A stretch of DNA of 64,000 bases, taken from NCBI GenBank assembly GCA_028687915.1, contig JAQTZF010000001.1:1-64000 (forward strand), given 5' to 3'. The translations under genes were made by a program, and so were the position numbers. Shown piece after piece: positions 25,491-35,162 of this stretch. The notes under the pieces were generated by a model. It worked only from the letters and a program-made list of their open reading frames with translations, did no database searches and was not told the DNA's origin. Each line of letters starts with the position of its first letter. Within the stretch, counting starts at the first letter, position 1. Origin of the DNA: Candidatus Daviesbacteria bacterium (GTDB lineage: Bacteria; Patescibacteria; Microgenomatia; Daviesbacterales; UBA10151).

Positions 25491-28166
25491 CTATTTAATA
25501 AATTTAATTGAAGATAAAATTGTGTCCAGCTGCTTCATGTTTTTATCACCTACAGGTGTAACTTTGAGGTGTAGGATATTTTGTTTTTGAGTTAATATAA
25601 ATTCCAAAGTCTGAGATCCGTTTGCTTCCACCCAAAAAGCTGCTGTAGCATCAAATCCAGGAATTTCTGCTAAGCCTTTTTTATCTAATTTACCAGAGAA
25701 CTTAAGCAAACTTTTAGCTACCCAATCCTCAGATTTGCCTGTTAGTGTTCCCCCATAAAAACTAATTACAAATTCACTATCAGGTGTTGATAAAGTAGCT
25801 ACCCCATTTTTTTCAATTATTTTCCAATCCCCCGGATACTTAAAAGAGAACTTTTGAGTTTTTTGTTCGTATGATTTCCAGTCAGCACTGATTGAACCTG
25901 CCAAAGCTTGCCCAGTTATTTTTGCCAGTTCATTTTGGGCTTCCTGTTTGATCTGTGGATTGATTTCACCCAAACCAACCAAATATTGAAGCTGTTTTTT
26001 AGCCTCTTCTGTTTGTCCCCCAGCCTCATAAGCCTTGGCTAAATTTAACCTAACTTCCAAAGCAGTAGGATCAGCATCCACAGCTTCCTTAAAATATTTT
26101 ATAGCAGAAATTAAGTCACCTTTGTTTGCGGCAAAGATCGCCATCCTATTAGTAACCTCCACAGAAAAAGGAGCAATAGCATAAGCTTTTAATATATAAT
26201 CTTCAGCTTTCTTTAAAGCAGCTGTCTGCTCTTCTTTAGAAGGCGCACTTTGTGAAATACCAAGCAAATAATCCTCCATCGCAATATAACTCATCCCATA
26301 TTCCTGTAATAACAGATGATAGGCAGCATTGTAATTTCTTTCCAAATAAAATGGTTTATGTTCAAAGAACTTGGGATCTTTAAATTTATAATTAAAAGAA
26401 TCATCAGAAGGAGTTAATAAATCATCAGCTGTTAACATTCTATAAGCTAAACCACTAATCACCGGCTTTAAAATCTTGGGATCAGGTTTATATTTACCTT
26501 CATCAGTTCCAGCAAGTACTGTTTCCCTAAATACCATCGGGGTCACATAAACAGGATGTCCGTGATCGATTAACCATTTAATATACCAATTCATTACCTC
26601 GTTATACTCTTCCAAACGATCTTTTTTAATCATATCTTCCAGCTCTGGTGGCATTAAATCAGGACGGTGGGTGCGTAAATTATCCCTATACCAAGGCAAG
26701 ATATACCACATATTTGCAACAACCGGAAAAACATCATTTTTACCCAAAACATCATATTGATAAAAAGTTAAGGAATTAAAAAAATCACCAGAGCCTATAA
26801 GAACAGCCCCCCTGGGCAAATTTGAGTATAAGTTGTCTGCATACTCCAGAGTAGTAATATGTGAACTTCTATCCAGTTTTGGCAGCCACCAAATAAGAGG
26901 AATAAGCACAATTAAAACAAGCGCTAAAAATATAGATTTAGGATTTAGGAATTTTTGCTTTAAACTGATTAAAATCTTTATTAATAGACTGAGACCTGTA
27001 CCTATCAAAATAGTAAAGATAACATAGCTGGCAATAAACCAACTTTCCTGATTTCCAGAAAGATATAACCCCCCAAAAATCAGGTTGGTTATAGGAACTG
27101 AGATGAGCATTAAAAATAATCTCCAGTTTTTTCTCAATAAATAATAGCCACCCATTAAAATTAAGGGCACTAATACCGGAGTGAATTGCAAAAACAAAAG
27201 GTAAAAATATCTGCCTACTGATTTAGCAAAAATTTGTGATGAACCGGTAAACCCATTTATTGAATTTGTTCTGGGATCATTAATGTCTAATCCTTCCCCT
27301 TTCAAATGTCCCCAGAAAAGTTCTGGTGTTTGAGGGTCTCCCCAATTTAAGAGTGGGTGCTGCAGGGCTCTGATGGGCAAATAAGAGTACACCAGAGCTG
27401 TTAACCCCAGCACAATTGCCACCACTAAAATAAATCTCTTAATTCCTACTTTTTTCCAGAAAAAAGTACCTGCGATAATAAGCGCCGGTACAGCCTGTAC
27501 AATTGTGGGGTTAGTGCCGGTTGAGAGTCCCAAAATAACTGCTCCTAAGATTAAACGTTTGGTGGAGATTTTACCTGATTCAGGAATCAAAATTACTAAT
27601 CCCAATAAAGATATCATCATTAAATTAGTTAAGATATAGCTTTCTGTATTTAGAGATTGAGACCAAAATTGATATGAAAAAGCTAAAATTAAGGTTGAAG
27701 CCAAACTGATGGCCTGAATCATCAGAGGTGTTAACTTGAGCATATTCTTAAAATAGCCTGTGAATAGATTTTTATCTTCCCTGCCTTCTTTTATAAGCGA
27801 AGCTTGAAAACTTCGTTTGAAAGATGAGCTTTCAAACTTGTTTACAAAGAAAAAATTATTACTGATTAATTTAACCAGCAAAAAATAAACCCAGGTTAAA
27901 ACACCAAGAGCAGCAACAATTGATAAAAGCTGCATCCTAAAAAGTACTGAACCAAATGGGATTTTAGTAAACATGTGACCAACCATCACATAAAATGGAA
28001 ACCCTGGTGGATTGGGAATGCCAGGTTCAAATGCAGCCGCAATCATTGTGCCTGCATCAATATAAAGAATAGAAGGAGCTAAGGTTTTTAAATAAATTCC
28101 CCCACAAAACAACCAGATAATTAAGATAAAGGGTAAATGAGGAAATTTACGAAGCATATTTTTCAT
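25491..28166 (-). CDS. DUF2723 membrane protein with TPR and PsbP-like domains
   Basis: An 891-aa protein. Residues 1 to about 430 form a DUF2723 multi-spanning membrane domain (TLAPSILYIDAGTMIAAAFEPGIPNPPGFPFYV is the signature; Asp37 and the NPPGFP loop match GT-C-like glycosyltransferases). Residues of about 435-640 form an extracytoplasmic domain, then TPR-like repeats (DLISAIKYFKEAVDADPTALEVRLNLAKAYEAGG, about 680-730), then a PsbP-like or DUF1795-like end (QKFSFKYPGDWKII). DUF2723 proteins are thought to transfer sugars from lipid carriers to proteins, so it may glycosylate surface proteins encoded here (inference). Residues of about 108-126 are encoded by a palindromic repeat inserted in frame between membrane segments. 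Confidence 0.82.
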   Translation of the reverse strand: MKNMLRKFPHLPFILIIWLFCGGIYLKTLAPSILYIDAGTMIAAAFEPGIPNPPGFPFYVMVGHMFTKIPFGSVLFRMQLLSIVAALGVLTWVYFLLVKLISNNFFFVNKFESSSFKRSFQASLIKEGREDKNLFTGYFKNMLKLTPLMIQAISLASTLILAFSYQFWSQSLNTESYILTNLMMISLLGLVILIPESGKISTKRLILGAVILGLSTGTNPTIVQAVPALIIAGTFFWKKVGIKRFILVVAIVLGLTALVYSYLPIRALQHPLLNWGDPQTPELFWGHLKGEGLDINDPRTNSINGFTGSSQIFAKSVGRYFYLLFLQFTPVLVPLILMGGYYLLRKNWRLFLMLISVPITNLIFGGLYLSGNQESWFIASYVIFTILIGTGLSLLIKILISLKQKFLNPKSIFLALVLIVLIPLIWWLPKLDRSSHITTLEYADNLYSNLPRGAVLIGSGDFFNSLTFYQYDVLGKNDVFPVVANMWYILPWYRDNLRTHRPDLMPPELEDMIKKDRLEEYNEVMNWYIKWLIDHGHPVYVTPMVFRETVLAGTDEGKYKPDPKILKPVISGLAYRMLTADDLLTPSDDSFNYKFKDPKFFEHKPFYLERNYNAAYHLLLQEYGMSYIAMEDYLLGISQSAPSKEEQTAALKKAEDYILKAYAIAPFSVEVTNRMAIFAANKGDLISAIKYFKEAVDADPTALEVRLNLAKAYEAGGQTEEAKKQLQYLVGLGEINPQIKQEAQNELAKITGQALAGSISADWKSYEQKTQKFSFKYPGDWKIIEKNGVATLSTPDSEFVISFYGGTLTGKSEDWVAKSLLKFSGKLDKKGLAEIPGFDATAAFWVEANGSQTLEFILTQKQNILHLKVTPVGDKNMKQLDTILSSIKFIK
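27791..27844 (-). repeat. Palindromic element inserted in frame in the DUF2723 gene
   Basis: About 54 bp with inverted ends (AAGCGAAGCTTGAAAA ... AAGATGAGCTTTCAAACTT). It aligns over its full length with 59974-60024. Read on the minus strand it encodes about VNKFESSSFKRSFQASLIK. Confidence 0.8.
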
Positions 28167-28289
28167 CTAAGATATCTTAGCTAAATTTGACAGAAGTAAC
28201 AATATAATCAAACTATTTCAACTTATCAGCCATAGAATCATTTTGAAATAAGTAATTTCACTAATGTGTTCTTATTATATACTTAACCA

Positions 28290-30077
28290 ATGGGAAGAAA
28301 AACAAAACTAAAAATTCTAAAACAAGAAGCCCGTAAGCAGGAACTAAAACAAATTCAAGCTCAAAAATTTGATTCTAAAAATATTTTATTAAATAAGATT
28401 TTATTTATTTTTACATTACTCTCTGTTTTACTGGCTATTTTATCTCTCGCATTGGTAGTTTTTAAACCAGGTTTACCTTCTGGACATGACCTTATTTCCC
28501 ATGCTTTCCGTTCTAAAATATTTATTGAGGCTTTAAAGACAGGACAATTCCCTGTCAGATGGGTGGATTGGAGCAACAATAATTTCAGCGGACCTTTTTT
28601 CAATTTTTATCAGGTTGGATATTATTATTTGATTTATTTTATTAATTTAATCTCTTTTTCCATTTATGATTCAATTAAAATTTTAATTGTTGGTTCCTGG
28701 TGGCTTGGTGCCTTATTTATGTTTCTATATACACGTCGTTTTGGAACACTTCCAGCGTCTCTCTCGGCATTAATTTATGCTTTTACCCCCTATACTATTT
28801 CTGATTTTTTTGTCAGGGCATCTTATCCTGAATGCCTGGCTATTTCTTTTTGTATCGGCGTTTTGTGGGCAACTGACAGAATTCTTGTTACTGCAAAAAC
28901 TTATTATGGCATTCCCCTGGCCCTTTGTGTGGCTGGTCTTATCCTGACCCACCTGCCCACCGTGGTAATAATGGTACCTGTTTTAATTGGTTACTTTTTC
29001 CTCCTTCTTTTTAATAAAGAAATAAAGCTAAAAGGGTTTTTGCCGTTTTTAGTTGCAGGATTATTGGGACTTGGTTTATCAGCCTTTTATCTACTCCCTT
29101 CTCTTTTTGAACTAAACTTAGTCAAAAGTTCATTATTAACCTCTTCTTATTATGATTTTCATCCCCACTTTGTTTATCTACAGCAATTATTTTCTACTTT
29201 TTGGGATTATGGAATATCTACTGCAGGGCCCCTGGATGGAATGTCTTTTCAGGTGGGAATTATCCAATGGATTATTATCTTTTTAGCTTTAACACTCACA
29301 ATTTACTATCTTCTTTATAAGAAAAATCAAAAAAATACTTCTCATTTAATCTTTTGGTTATTAACTTGTTTATACAGCTTCTTTTTTATTCATGAAGCCT
29401 CCTTATCTTTTTGGGAAAATATTCAAACCATTGCTTTTATTCAATATCCCTGGAGGTATTTAATGATTATTCCAGTAGCCAGTGCTATTTTAGGCAGCTT
29501 ATTGCTACAGGTATTTACAAAAACATGGCAACAATCACTCGTAATTTTTCTGGCGCTTTTTGGAGTTTTTATTTTCTATAAACCATACCTTAAACCAGCA
29601 ACATTCCTCCCAACTGATTACTTTAAGTTTGAAACATCTGATTGGCAAAAAAGCGAAGCAGCAAAATACGCAATTCTAGAAGAAGGATATGAACCAAAAA
29701 CAGCAGAATTAATTCCACAGGGAAATGTTAAAAAGTGGACTATTGATACGGAACAAGCTCAAATAGAAGAAAAAGCTTTTTTAAATCACTATAAAGATTT
29801 TATTACCAAATCAAGTGAACCTGTAATATTTACATTAAATACACACTACTTTCCTGGCTGGAAAGCCTATATTGATAATATGGAAACTCCAATTGAAACA
29901 ACACAATACTTTAGTTTTATGAGAATTTCTGTTCCAATAGGATTACATAGAGTAGAATTTAAATTTACTAATACACCTGTAAGATCAGCTGGAAATGCTA
30001 TCTCTACCCTCTCTTTAATGTTTATGATTATTTATACAGGAGTCCTACTGTGGAAGTTAAAAAAGGAGCCAGATTAA
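28290..30077 (+). CDS. PTPS-related multi-spanning membrane protein (YfhO-like)
   Basis: A 595-aa integral membrane protein. A basic N-terminal cytoplasmic stretch is followed by about 10-12 membrane helices. The family signature is HDLISHAFRSKIFIEALKTGQFPVRW and NNFSGPFFNFYQVGYYYL, which resembles the 6-pyruvoyl-tetrahydropterin synthase-related membrane domain (a glycosyltransferase-like family; the name is historical). The C-terminal TLNTHYFPGWKAYIDN resembles YfhO-type extracytoplasmic domains. A role in glycosylating envelope polymers is inferred. Its last 50 bp overlap convergently with the ribosomal protein S1 gene. Confidence 0.78.
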   Translation: MGRKTKLKILKQEARKQELKQIQAQKFDSKNILLNKILFIFTLLSVLLAILSLALVVFKPGLPSGHDLISHAFRSKIFIEALKTGQFPVRWVDWSNNNFSGPFFNFYQVGYYYLIYFINLISFSIYDSIKILIVGSWWLGALFMFLYTRRFGTLPASLSALIYAFTPYTISDFFVRASYPECLAISFCIGVLWATDRILVTAKTYYGIPLALCVAGLILTHLPTVVIMVPVLIGYFFLLLFNKEIKLKGFLPFLVAGLLGLGLSAFYLLPSLFELNLVKSSLLTSSYYDFHPHFVYLQQLFSTFWDYGISTAGPLDGMSFQVGIIQWIIIFLALTLTIYYLLYKKNQKNTSHLIFWLLTCLYSFFFIHEASLSFWENIQTIAFIQYPWRYLMIIPVASAILGSLLLQVFTKTWQQSLVIFLALFGVFIFYKPYLKPATFLPTDYFKFETSDWQKSEAAKYAILEEGYEPKTAELIPQGNVKKWTIDTEQAQIEEKAFLNHYKDFITKSSEPVIFTLNTHYFPGWKAYIDNMETPIETTQYFSFMRISVPIGLHRVEFKFTNTPVRSAGNAISTLSLMFMIIYTGVLLWKLKKEPD

Positions 30078-31170
30078 TTCTTCTATTTTTAGAATCTACT
30101 GAATCAACCAAAAAGTTTGTTTTTTGTCCCATTTGATAGGATTGTCCTTCCATCTTATCTGCTGGTAAAAAGCCAGGAACATCACCATCTAATTTAACAT
30201 CCACTCCATTTTGACTAATATTACTTACAACTCCTGTAACAACATCATCAACCTGATATTTTTCTGTCATTTCGGTAAAAGGATCTTTAGTCATCTGTCT
30301 TAAGGATAAATTTAATCTGCCTAAATTATCATCTATGCCTGTAACCTTAGCAGATACTTCTCCACCTGGCTTAAATTCTTTACTAAGATCAATTTCCACC
30401 CCTTCTGCTGGTGCTTCCCAAGTAGTTTCCTGTGGGTAAATAATACCTTCAACTCCATCTACATCTATAAATAATCCAAATGGTGTAACAGCTAAAATTT
30501 TTCCTGTTATTTCCTGTCCAGTTTGAAATGATGCTAATTCCTTTTTCTCTTCATCTTTTAAGATTGGGCGGGATGAGAAAACCAACTTATTATTATTAGG
30601 ATCAACTTCTATCACAGATAATCGTAATTCTTTACCCACTAAATCACTTAAGTTAGTTTGGTTATTTAGACTTTTAAGGCTGACCTGAGAACTTGGGATA
30701 AAACCTCTGATTCCATCAATTGAAACAATTAAACCACCTCTGTTAATTTCAGAAATCTCACCGGTATAAGAATTTCCGGTTTCTTTTGCCTGAATAAATT
30801 TTTGCCATTTGGACATATCAACCTTTTTGCCACCCCTACCCCTGTTGGAAATTATCTCTTGTTTAAACATGCTAACAATAATTTGACCTGATTCATTTTC
30901 CGGGGAAACGACATATACATCTAATTTATCTCCATGTTTAAGATTTTGTTGTTTTTCTAATGTTAAATCTTTTTTGCTTAAAATTCCTTCTGCTTTAGCC
31001 TTTAAATCAAGGATAATTTCAGAATCAGTAATATTAATAACTTCACCAATAACTTGTTCTCCACGGTTAAATTGCAGTTTACGATTATCATAGGAGGACA
31101 TTAATTGATCCATCACAGAAGAATTAGAAGTTGATTGTTGAGTGGTGATTTTTTTAGAATTTTTTGACAA
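30028..31170 (-). CDS. rpsA: 30S ribosomal protein S1 (about four S1 domains)
   Basis: A 380-aa protein with four S1 RNA-binding OB folds, opening around EQVIGEVINITDSEIILDL, NSYTGEISEINRGGLIVSIDGIRGFIP, QEITGKILAVTPFGLFIDVDGVEGII and DVVTGVVSNISQNGVDVKL. Enterobacterial S1 has six; shorter forms are usual in many other phyla. It binds mRNA on the small subunit. The start is a TTG at 31170 with no obvious Shine-Dalgarno; the next in-frame Met is in MDQLMSSYDNRK. It overlaps the tail of the convergent membrane-protein gene. Confidence 0.88.
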   Translation of the reverse strand: MSKNSKKITTQQSTSNSSVMDQLMSSYDNRKLQFNRGEQVIGEVINITDSEIILDLKAKAEGILSKKDLTLEKQQNLKHGDKLDVYVVSPENESGQIIVSMFKQEIISNRGRGGKKVDMSKWQKFIQAKETGNSYTGEISEINRGGLIVSIDGIRGFIPSSQVSLKSLNNQTNLSDLVGKELRLSVIEVDPNNNKLVFSSRPILKDEEKKELASFQTGQEITGKILAVTPFGLFIDVDGVEGIIYPQETTWEAPAEGVEIDLSKEFKPGGEVSAKVTGIDDNLGRLNLSLRQMTKDPFTEMTEKYQVDDVVTGVVSNISQNGVDVKLDGDVPGFLPADKMEGQSYQMGQKTNFLVDSVDSKNRRINLAPFLTSTVGLLYK

Positions 31171-31254
31171 ACATTTATACCTGGCTTTCTTTAAAGGTGG
31201 AAAGATTGTAGCAGTTTTCAGTTAAATTCTCAAGACTGAAATAAAAAACAAGGA

Positions 31255-32295
31255 TTAGTTTGTGTAATAAACAGTAATTCTGACTGCATCTACCCAGGCA
31301 AAAGCTAATGTTGCTTTGGCAGTTAAACGAACACCGAATGTAGAACTATTAATATCTGCTGGTGTCCAAGATATTCCCCACAAATCGCTAACTCCTCCAT
31401 ATGTACTATACGCAAGTCCAGATGTAGACCAATTGGCTGCTTCGGCTTTATTTACAGTTCCCATCACCCCTCCTTTAAGGATTAATACTTTATCATCATT
31501 AATCACTATTGGAGTTGTGGTGTAATGCGATTCTTTTTTAATTTCCACTGTAATACCAGTAATAGTTGCCCCAGCAGGAATATTGAAGCCAAAATTGGTG
31601 GCATCTAAATAATTAGTGTACACAATACCATGAGAACCAATACCAGCAACAGCAGGTACACCATCTTCAGTAAAAATATTCCCAACATTTGCCCAAATAG
31701 TAATTCCATACCCAGTTGTATTCGCTGCAGAACCTGCAAATTTTGTTACGCTAGAAGGAGTGCTTGTTGGTGAAGGAGTTGGAGAGGATGTCGGCGAAGC
31801 TGTAGGTGTTCCAGTTGGAGTTGAAGTTGGACTAGAAGTAGGTGTTATTGTAGGAGATGCAGTAGGTGTTGGGGCAACAGCAATATATGTTTCTTGTAAT
31901 GAAACAACACAGAAGCATGTTGATACGCTGGTATCGCAAGCAGTACCAACTGGATGATTTTCTAAAGCTGCACAAACCTGAAAACCCTTGTTAGCTTCTC
32001 CATAAGAAATAAGATAATTTCCCCCTTCAGCAGGAGCTGGTACTACACCACTAGCAAAACTCTCACCAGAAAGTGGGGTCAAATAGTCTCCCTTAGTAGT
32101 AAACTGAGTTTCCATAGCAGTAGCAATGGCTTTAACATCACCCTTTCTTTTTGCATCTCTAGTTGAACGTTGAACATTTGTGTAAATTATTAACCCTATA
32201 CCTGTTAGGATAATAATCACAGCTATAACCATCAGTAGTTCTACCAAAGTAAACCCTGCTACTTTTTTGTTCTTTATGGCTTTAAGTCTTTTCAT
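31255..32295 (-). CDS. Type IV prepilin-like protein with C-terminal extracellular domain
   Basis: About 346 aa starting at the ATG at 32295 (MKRLKAIKNKK); a TTG start five codons upstream is possible. The prepilin peptidase site and N-methylation motif are G|FTLVELLMVIAVIIILTGIGL, followed by the usual amphipathic helix (STRDAKRKGDVKAIATAMETQF). Cys pairs (CAALENHPVGTACDTSVSTCFC) follow, then a Ser/Thr/Pro linker (SPTPSPTSTPS) and a C-terminal beta-rich domain. It is likely a pilus or pseudopilus subunit displaying a domain. It starts 2 bp after the stop of the small membrane-protein gene, so it is co-transcribed with it. Confidence 0.85.
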   Translation of the reverse strand: MKRLKAIKNKKVAGFTLVELLMVIAVIIILTGIGLIIYTNVQRSTRDAKRKGDVKAIATAMETQFTTKGDYLTPLSGESFASGVVPAPAEGGNYLISYGEANKGFQVCAALENHPVGTACDTSVSTCFCVVSLQETYIAVAPTPTASPTITPTSSPTSTPTGTPTASPTSSPTPSPTSTPSSVTKFAGSAANTTGYGITIWANVGNIFTEDGVPAVAGIGSHGIVYTNYLDATNFGFNIPAGATITGITVEIKKESHYTTTPIVINDDKVLILKGGVMGTVNKAEAANWSTSGLAYSTYGGVSDLWGISWTPADINSSTFGVRLTAKATLAFAWVDAVRITVYYTN

Positions 32296-32297
32296 TC

Positions 32298-32678
32298 TTA
32301 AATAATCCAATACATGTAATCTTTTAGTGTTAAAATGATTAAAATTAAGAAATTAATAAAAATAAATGCAATTACCCAATGAGGAAATTTTAGTTTTTTA
32401 CTAAATACCAAACCTAAAGATAAAAGAGCAAGATATAAATATAACAAGATGAGTCCATAATCCACAGGGCAATTAAATCCTGCATTTCTGTGAATCATGT
32501 CTACAGGAAAAAAAGTACATGGAATAGAAATAAATAATGACTCAGGTAAATTTTTAAAAACCGTCAATATTATCCCCAAATCACGAGATAAAAAAATAAC
32601 AAACAAAAGATTTACTATAAAAATAATTAAAAGATAGTAGCCTACAAACCTAGCTAAACTTTTATAATTAATTTTCAT
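32298..32678 (-). CDS. Small multi-spanning membrane protein, unknown function
   Basis: 126 aa from the ATG at 32678 (MKINYKSLARFVGYYLL). The frame is open further upstream, but the longer version would overlap the pilin-LamG gene and no other Met lies between. About four hydrophobic segments are visible (YYLLIIFIVNLLFVIFL, LILLYLYLALLSLGLVF, WVIAFIFINFLILIILT), with CPVDYG in a loop. It sits between two prepilin genes in one direction. I recognise no family. Confidence 0.6.
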   Translation of the reverse strand: MKINYKSLARFVGYYLLIIFIVNLLFVIFLSRDLGIILTVFKNLPESLFISIPCTFFPVDMIHRNAGFNCPVDYGLILLYLYLALLSLGLVFSKKLKFPHWVIAFIFINFLILIILTLKDYMYWII

Positions 32679-32757
32679 TTCTTTAAAAATAGTAGCAATA
32701 AAACAAAAAACAAGCAACCAATTATTAAAACAAAATTTAATAATGTTAAGGGTAAAC

Positions 32758-33909
32758 TTAAAGTGCACATCCAGTACCACTATTATAAAGGGCACTAATT
32801 TCTGAAGAAGAAAGTGCTCGATTATATACTCTAAGATCATCTAAAAATCCACTCATTACATTTACACTTCCACCATAAGAACCAATATAAAGTGTTCCTA
32901 CCACCCTATTAAAAGTAGTTTCCCAAGTACCAGCACATTGTTCGGAACCATTTAAATACGATTTAATATTGTTATTATCCCAAACCCAAGCAATATGATT
33001 ATAAGTATTCAAAGGGATTGATGATATGGGGATACTGCATGAATATATATCTGAATCCGCATTGTAGGCTTGTAACCCTCCAGATCCGTTAAAATAAAAT
33101 ATTGGCTTACTTCCAGTAAAGCTAACTATACCCTTAGATACTTGACTACTTGGAATTTTTATCCATCCTGCCACAGTCCCTGTTTCCCCAACAATTCCAT
33201 CACTTGCCGGGAAACTTGAAACCGCTATATAATCATCCACCCCATCAAAACTACACCCACCCCTATTCTTCCCAGTAATTGTACAATCCATACCTGTACC
33301 GTTAGTAGCTACTCTAGCTAGTCCATCATATCTATTGCTTGATGAATCAATTAATGTTTGATCTCCTGAAACATTATCATCCATCTTCCAATAACCAGCT
33401 AACCCTGAAGTTAATACCCCATAAGGGTCACAGGAAGGGCTAGAACCACCGCCTCCCCCTCCGCCACCTCCTCCTAAAAAAGTAGAGTTTTGAATAGAAG
33501 AAATACATTGGCAAGTAGAAGAGCTGGCATAACATGGTTGTCCTCCCTGAGAACCAAGTCCAACACAAATAGCAAATCTGTCTATTGCCTGAGTAATACA
33601 ATTACTGGATGGACCAATTAAACAAGGATAATCTCCTCCTTCAGGCATTTTAGGGATATTTCCTGATGAAAAATCAGTGTTAGTTAAAGTTTGATAGGAA
33701 CCTAAATTAGAATATTTAATTTCATAAGCTTTAGAAATATTGTTTAAGTCTGTTTTTCTTTTGGTATCCCTGGCAGCATTAGTAACACCGCTAAAAACAG
33801 CTACTCCAATCGTTGCAAGTATAGCAAGAACAGCTATCACCACTAGAAGTTCAATCAGAGTGAAGCCTCTGCTTCGCGCTTGTGCACTAAAACCCTTTAT
33901 CCCCTTCAT
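32758..33909 (-). CDS. Prepilin-LamG fusion protein
   Basis: A 383-aa protein beginning as a type IV prepilin (SRG|FTLIELLVVIAVLAILATIGVAVF, then DTKRKTDLNNISKAYEIKY), followed by a Cys-containing pilin head, a poly-Gly linker of about ten Gly, and a complete LamG domain (GLAGYWKMDDNVSGD ... GFLDDLRVYNRALSSSEISALYNSGTG). The LamG part closely resembles those of the giant surface proteins (GYWNMDDKVSGD in the 6788-11581 product). It probably presents a ligand-binding jelly-roll on a pilus. It is first in a minus-strand group with the membrane protein and second pilin. Confidence 0.87.
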   Translation of the reverse strand: MKGIKGFSAQARSRGFTLIELLVVIAVLAILATIGVAVFSGVTNAARDTKRKTDLNNISKAYEIKYSNLGSYQTLTNTDFSSGNIPKMPEGGDYPCLIGPSSNCITQAIDRFAICVGLGSQGGQPCYASSSTCQCISSIQNSTFLGGGGGGGGGGSSPSCDPYGVLTSGLAGYWKMDDNVSGDQTLIDSSSNRYDGLARVATNGTGMDCTITGKNRGGCSFDGVDDYIAVSSFPASDGIVGETGTVAGWIKIPSSQVSKGIVSFTGSKPIFYFNGSGGLQAYNADSDIYSCSIPISSIPLNTYNHIAWVWDNNNIKSYLNGSEQCAGTWETTFNRVVGTLYIGSYGGSVNVMSGFLDDLRVYNRALSSSEISALYNSGTGCAL

Positions 33910-33983
33910 ATATTAAGGTTACTACAAGTTCAAAAGAGTGGTCAAATTATTATTTCCAAGATTACACACATTGCTACAAAAAA

Positions 33984-34009
33984 CAAAAAATCTCCCTTTC
34001 AGGAGATCT
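33984..34009 (-). terminator. Rho-independent terminator of the rRNA operon
   Basis: Read on the minus strand just after 5S: stem GATCTCC / GGGAGAT with loop TGAAA, followed by TTTTTT. Confidence 0.85.
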
Positions 34010-34018
34010 TTTGATAAA

Positions 34019-34134
34019 CCCGGCAATGACATATTGTCCCGGGGCCTTTCGACCCTAGTATCGTCGGCGCTGAAGCGTTTGACTGCTGAGTTCGGGAAGG
34101 GATCAGGTCGTTCCGCCTCGCTCAAATCACCGGA
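34019..34134 (-). rRNA. rrf: 5S ribosomal RNA
   Basis: About 116 nt. The terminal helix pairs CCGGTGAT with ATTGCCGG. The internal CCGAACTCAGCAGTCAAACG and GGGACAATATGTC segments are typical of 5S. It follows 23S at about 1.3 kb distance with the radical-SAM gene on the opposite strand in between. Ends are set by helix pairing, so they may be off by one or two bases. Confidence 0.85.
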
Positions 34135-34219
34135 CGTTTATAATAACAAATTTTGATCTAAGAATCAAGAATTAACATTAACAACATGCCTAGAAAAGGC
34201 ATTCTATTTCTCTTATAAT

Positions 34220-35140
34220 ATGTCTATTAAAAAAGAAGCACTCAGAACCAATCAGACTTGTCCAGAATATACCCTTCGTTTAGTTGTTGATAAAGAGTGT
34301 CCTTTTGACTGCATATATTGCTTTCAAGAAGGAACAAACTATTCTAAATCTAGTTCCCATGAAAACCCTGACTTCCTAAGCCTAGTTGATAAGTTTGCAG
34401 CCGTAAGACCGATCTCTAAAATACGTTTAACAGGCGGAGAGCCTTTAATTTATGCCCCTCTCCTTCCTCTATTAAAAGGTTTAAAAAGAAAATTTCCATC
34501 TCTTGATCTAGGCATAACGACAAACGGAAGTACACCAAGAATTTTACAAAACGTAATAGAAGAGTTTACTGATACTCCTTTACATATGAACATTTCAATC
34601 CCAAGCCTAAATGAAGAAATGTTTAAGAAGCTAACAAATACAGCAAGGCTACCAGAAGTTTTATCCTCAGTTAATCAGTTGAGAGAAAGTAGTTTTTCTT
34701 CTCACGCAAATATTAATTTTATATTTTTAGAAGGAGTTAATGACCTTGAACTACCAGAAATGTCTGCTTTTGCTAGAGTAAATAATTTACCCTTAAAAGT
34801 TATGCAATTAACAGTTAATGAATTTAATTCTGATGCACTTAGAAGACTAAATACAGGTTCAGCAAACCAAAGATTAATCACAGAACGAATACAGGATTTA
34901 GGATATCTTCCATCACAGCACCCAGATTCGTTTATTAAAGATGGTCATATAATTCGGGTTATTGGACAAGTTGCACCACAAACTGATCAATATTTCAGAG
35001 ATTATAAAACATTTAGGCTATATTACGACGGGAGAATTGGTATTTGTGGTGATAATGATGGAATAATCAGACCAATTAATATGGATAATCCAAGACAAAC
35101 TTTTTTAGAAGTAGTAACTGAAGCTGAAAAATTCCTCTAA
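34220..35140 (+). CDS. Radical SAM protein, MoaA-like
   Basis: A 306-aa radical S-adenosylmethionine enzyme. The cluster motif CPFDCIYC (Cys 27, 31, 34) is a canonical CX3CX2C. KIRLTGGEPLIY is the GGE SAM-binding strand and GITTNGST is also typical. The C-terminus has a couple of cysteines (GICGDNDG) but no full SPASM set. It is not a normal-length MoaA and is not near molybdopterin genes. It lies on the opposite strand between 5S and 23S, an unusual place, so it may have been inserted there. Substrate unknown. A TATAAT directly abuts the ATG. Confidence 0.82.
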   Translation: MSIKKEALRTNQTCPEYTLRLVVDKECPFDCIYCFQEGTNYSKSSSHENPDFLSLVDKFAAVRPISKIRLTGGEPLIYAPLLPLLKGLKRKFPSLDLGITTNGSTPRILQNVIEEFTDTPLHMNISIPSLNEEMFKKLTNTARLPEVLSSVNQLRESSFSSHANINFIFLEGVNDLELPEMSAFARVNNLPLKVMQLTVNEFNSDALRRLNTGSANQRLITERIQDLGYLPSQHPDSFIKDGHIIRVIGQVAPQTDQYFRDYKTFRLYYDGRIGICGDNDGIIRPINMDNPRQTFLEVVTEAEKFL

Positions 35141-35162
35141 CACGATTACAGTTATAAATATA

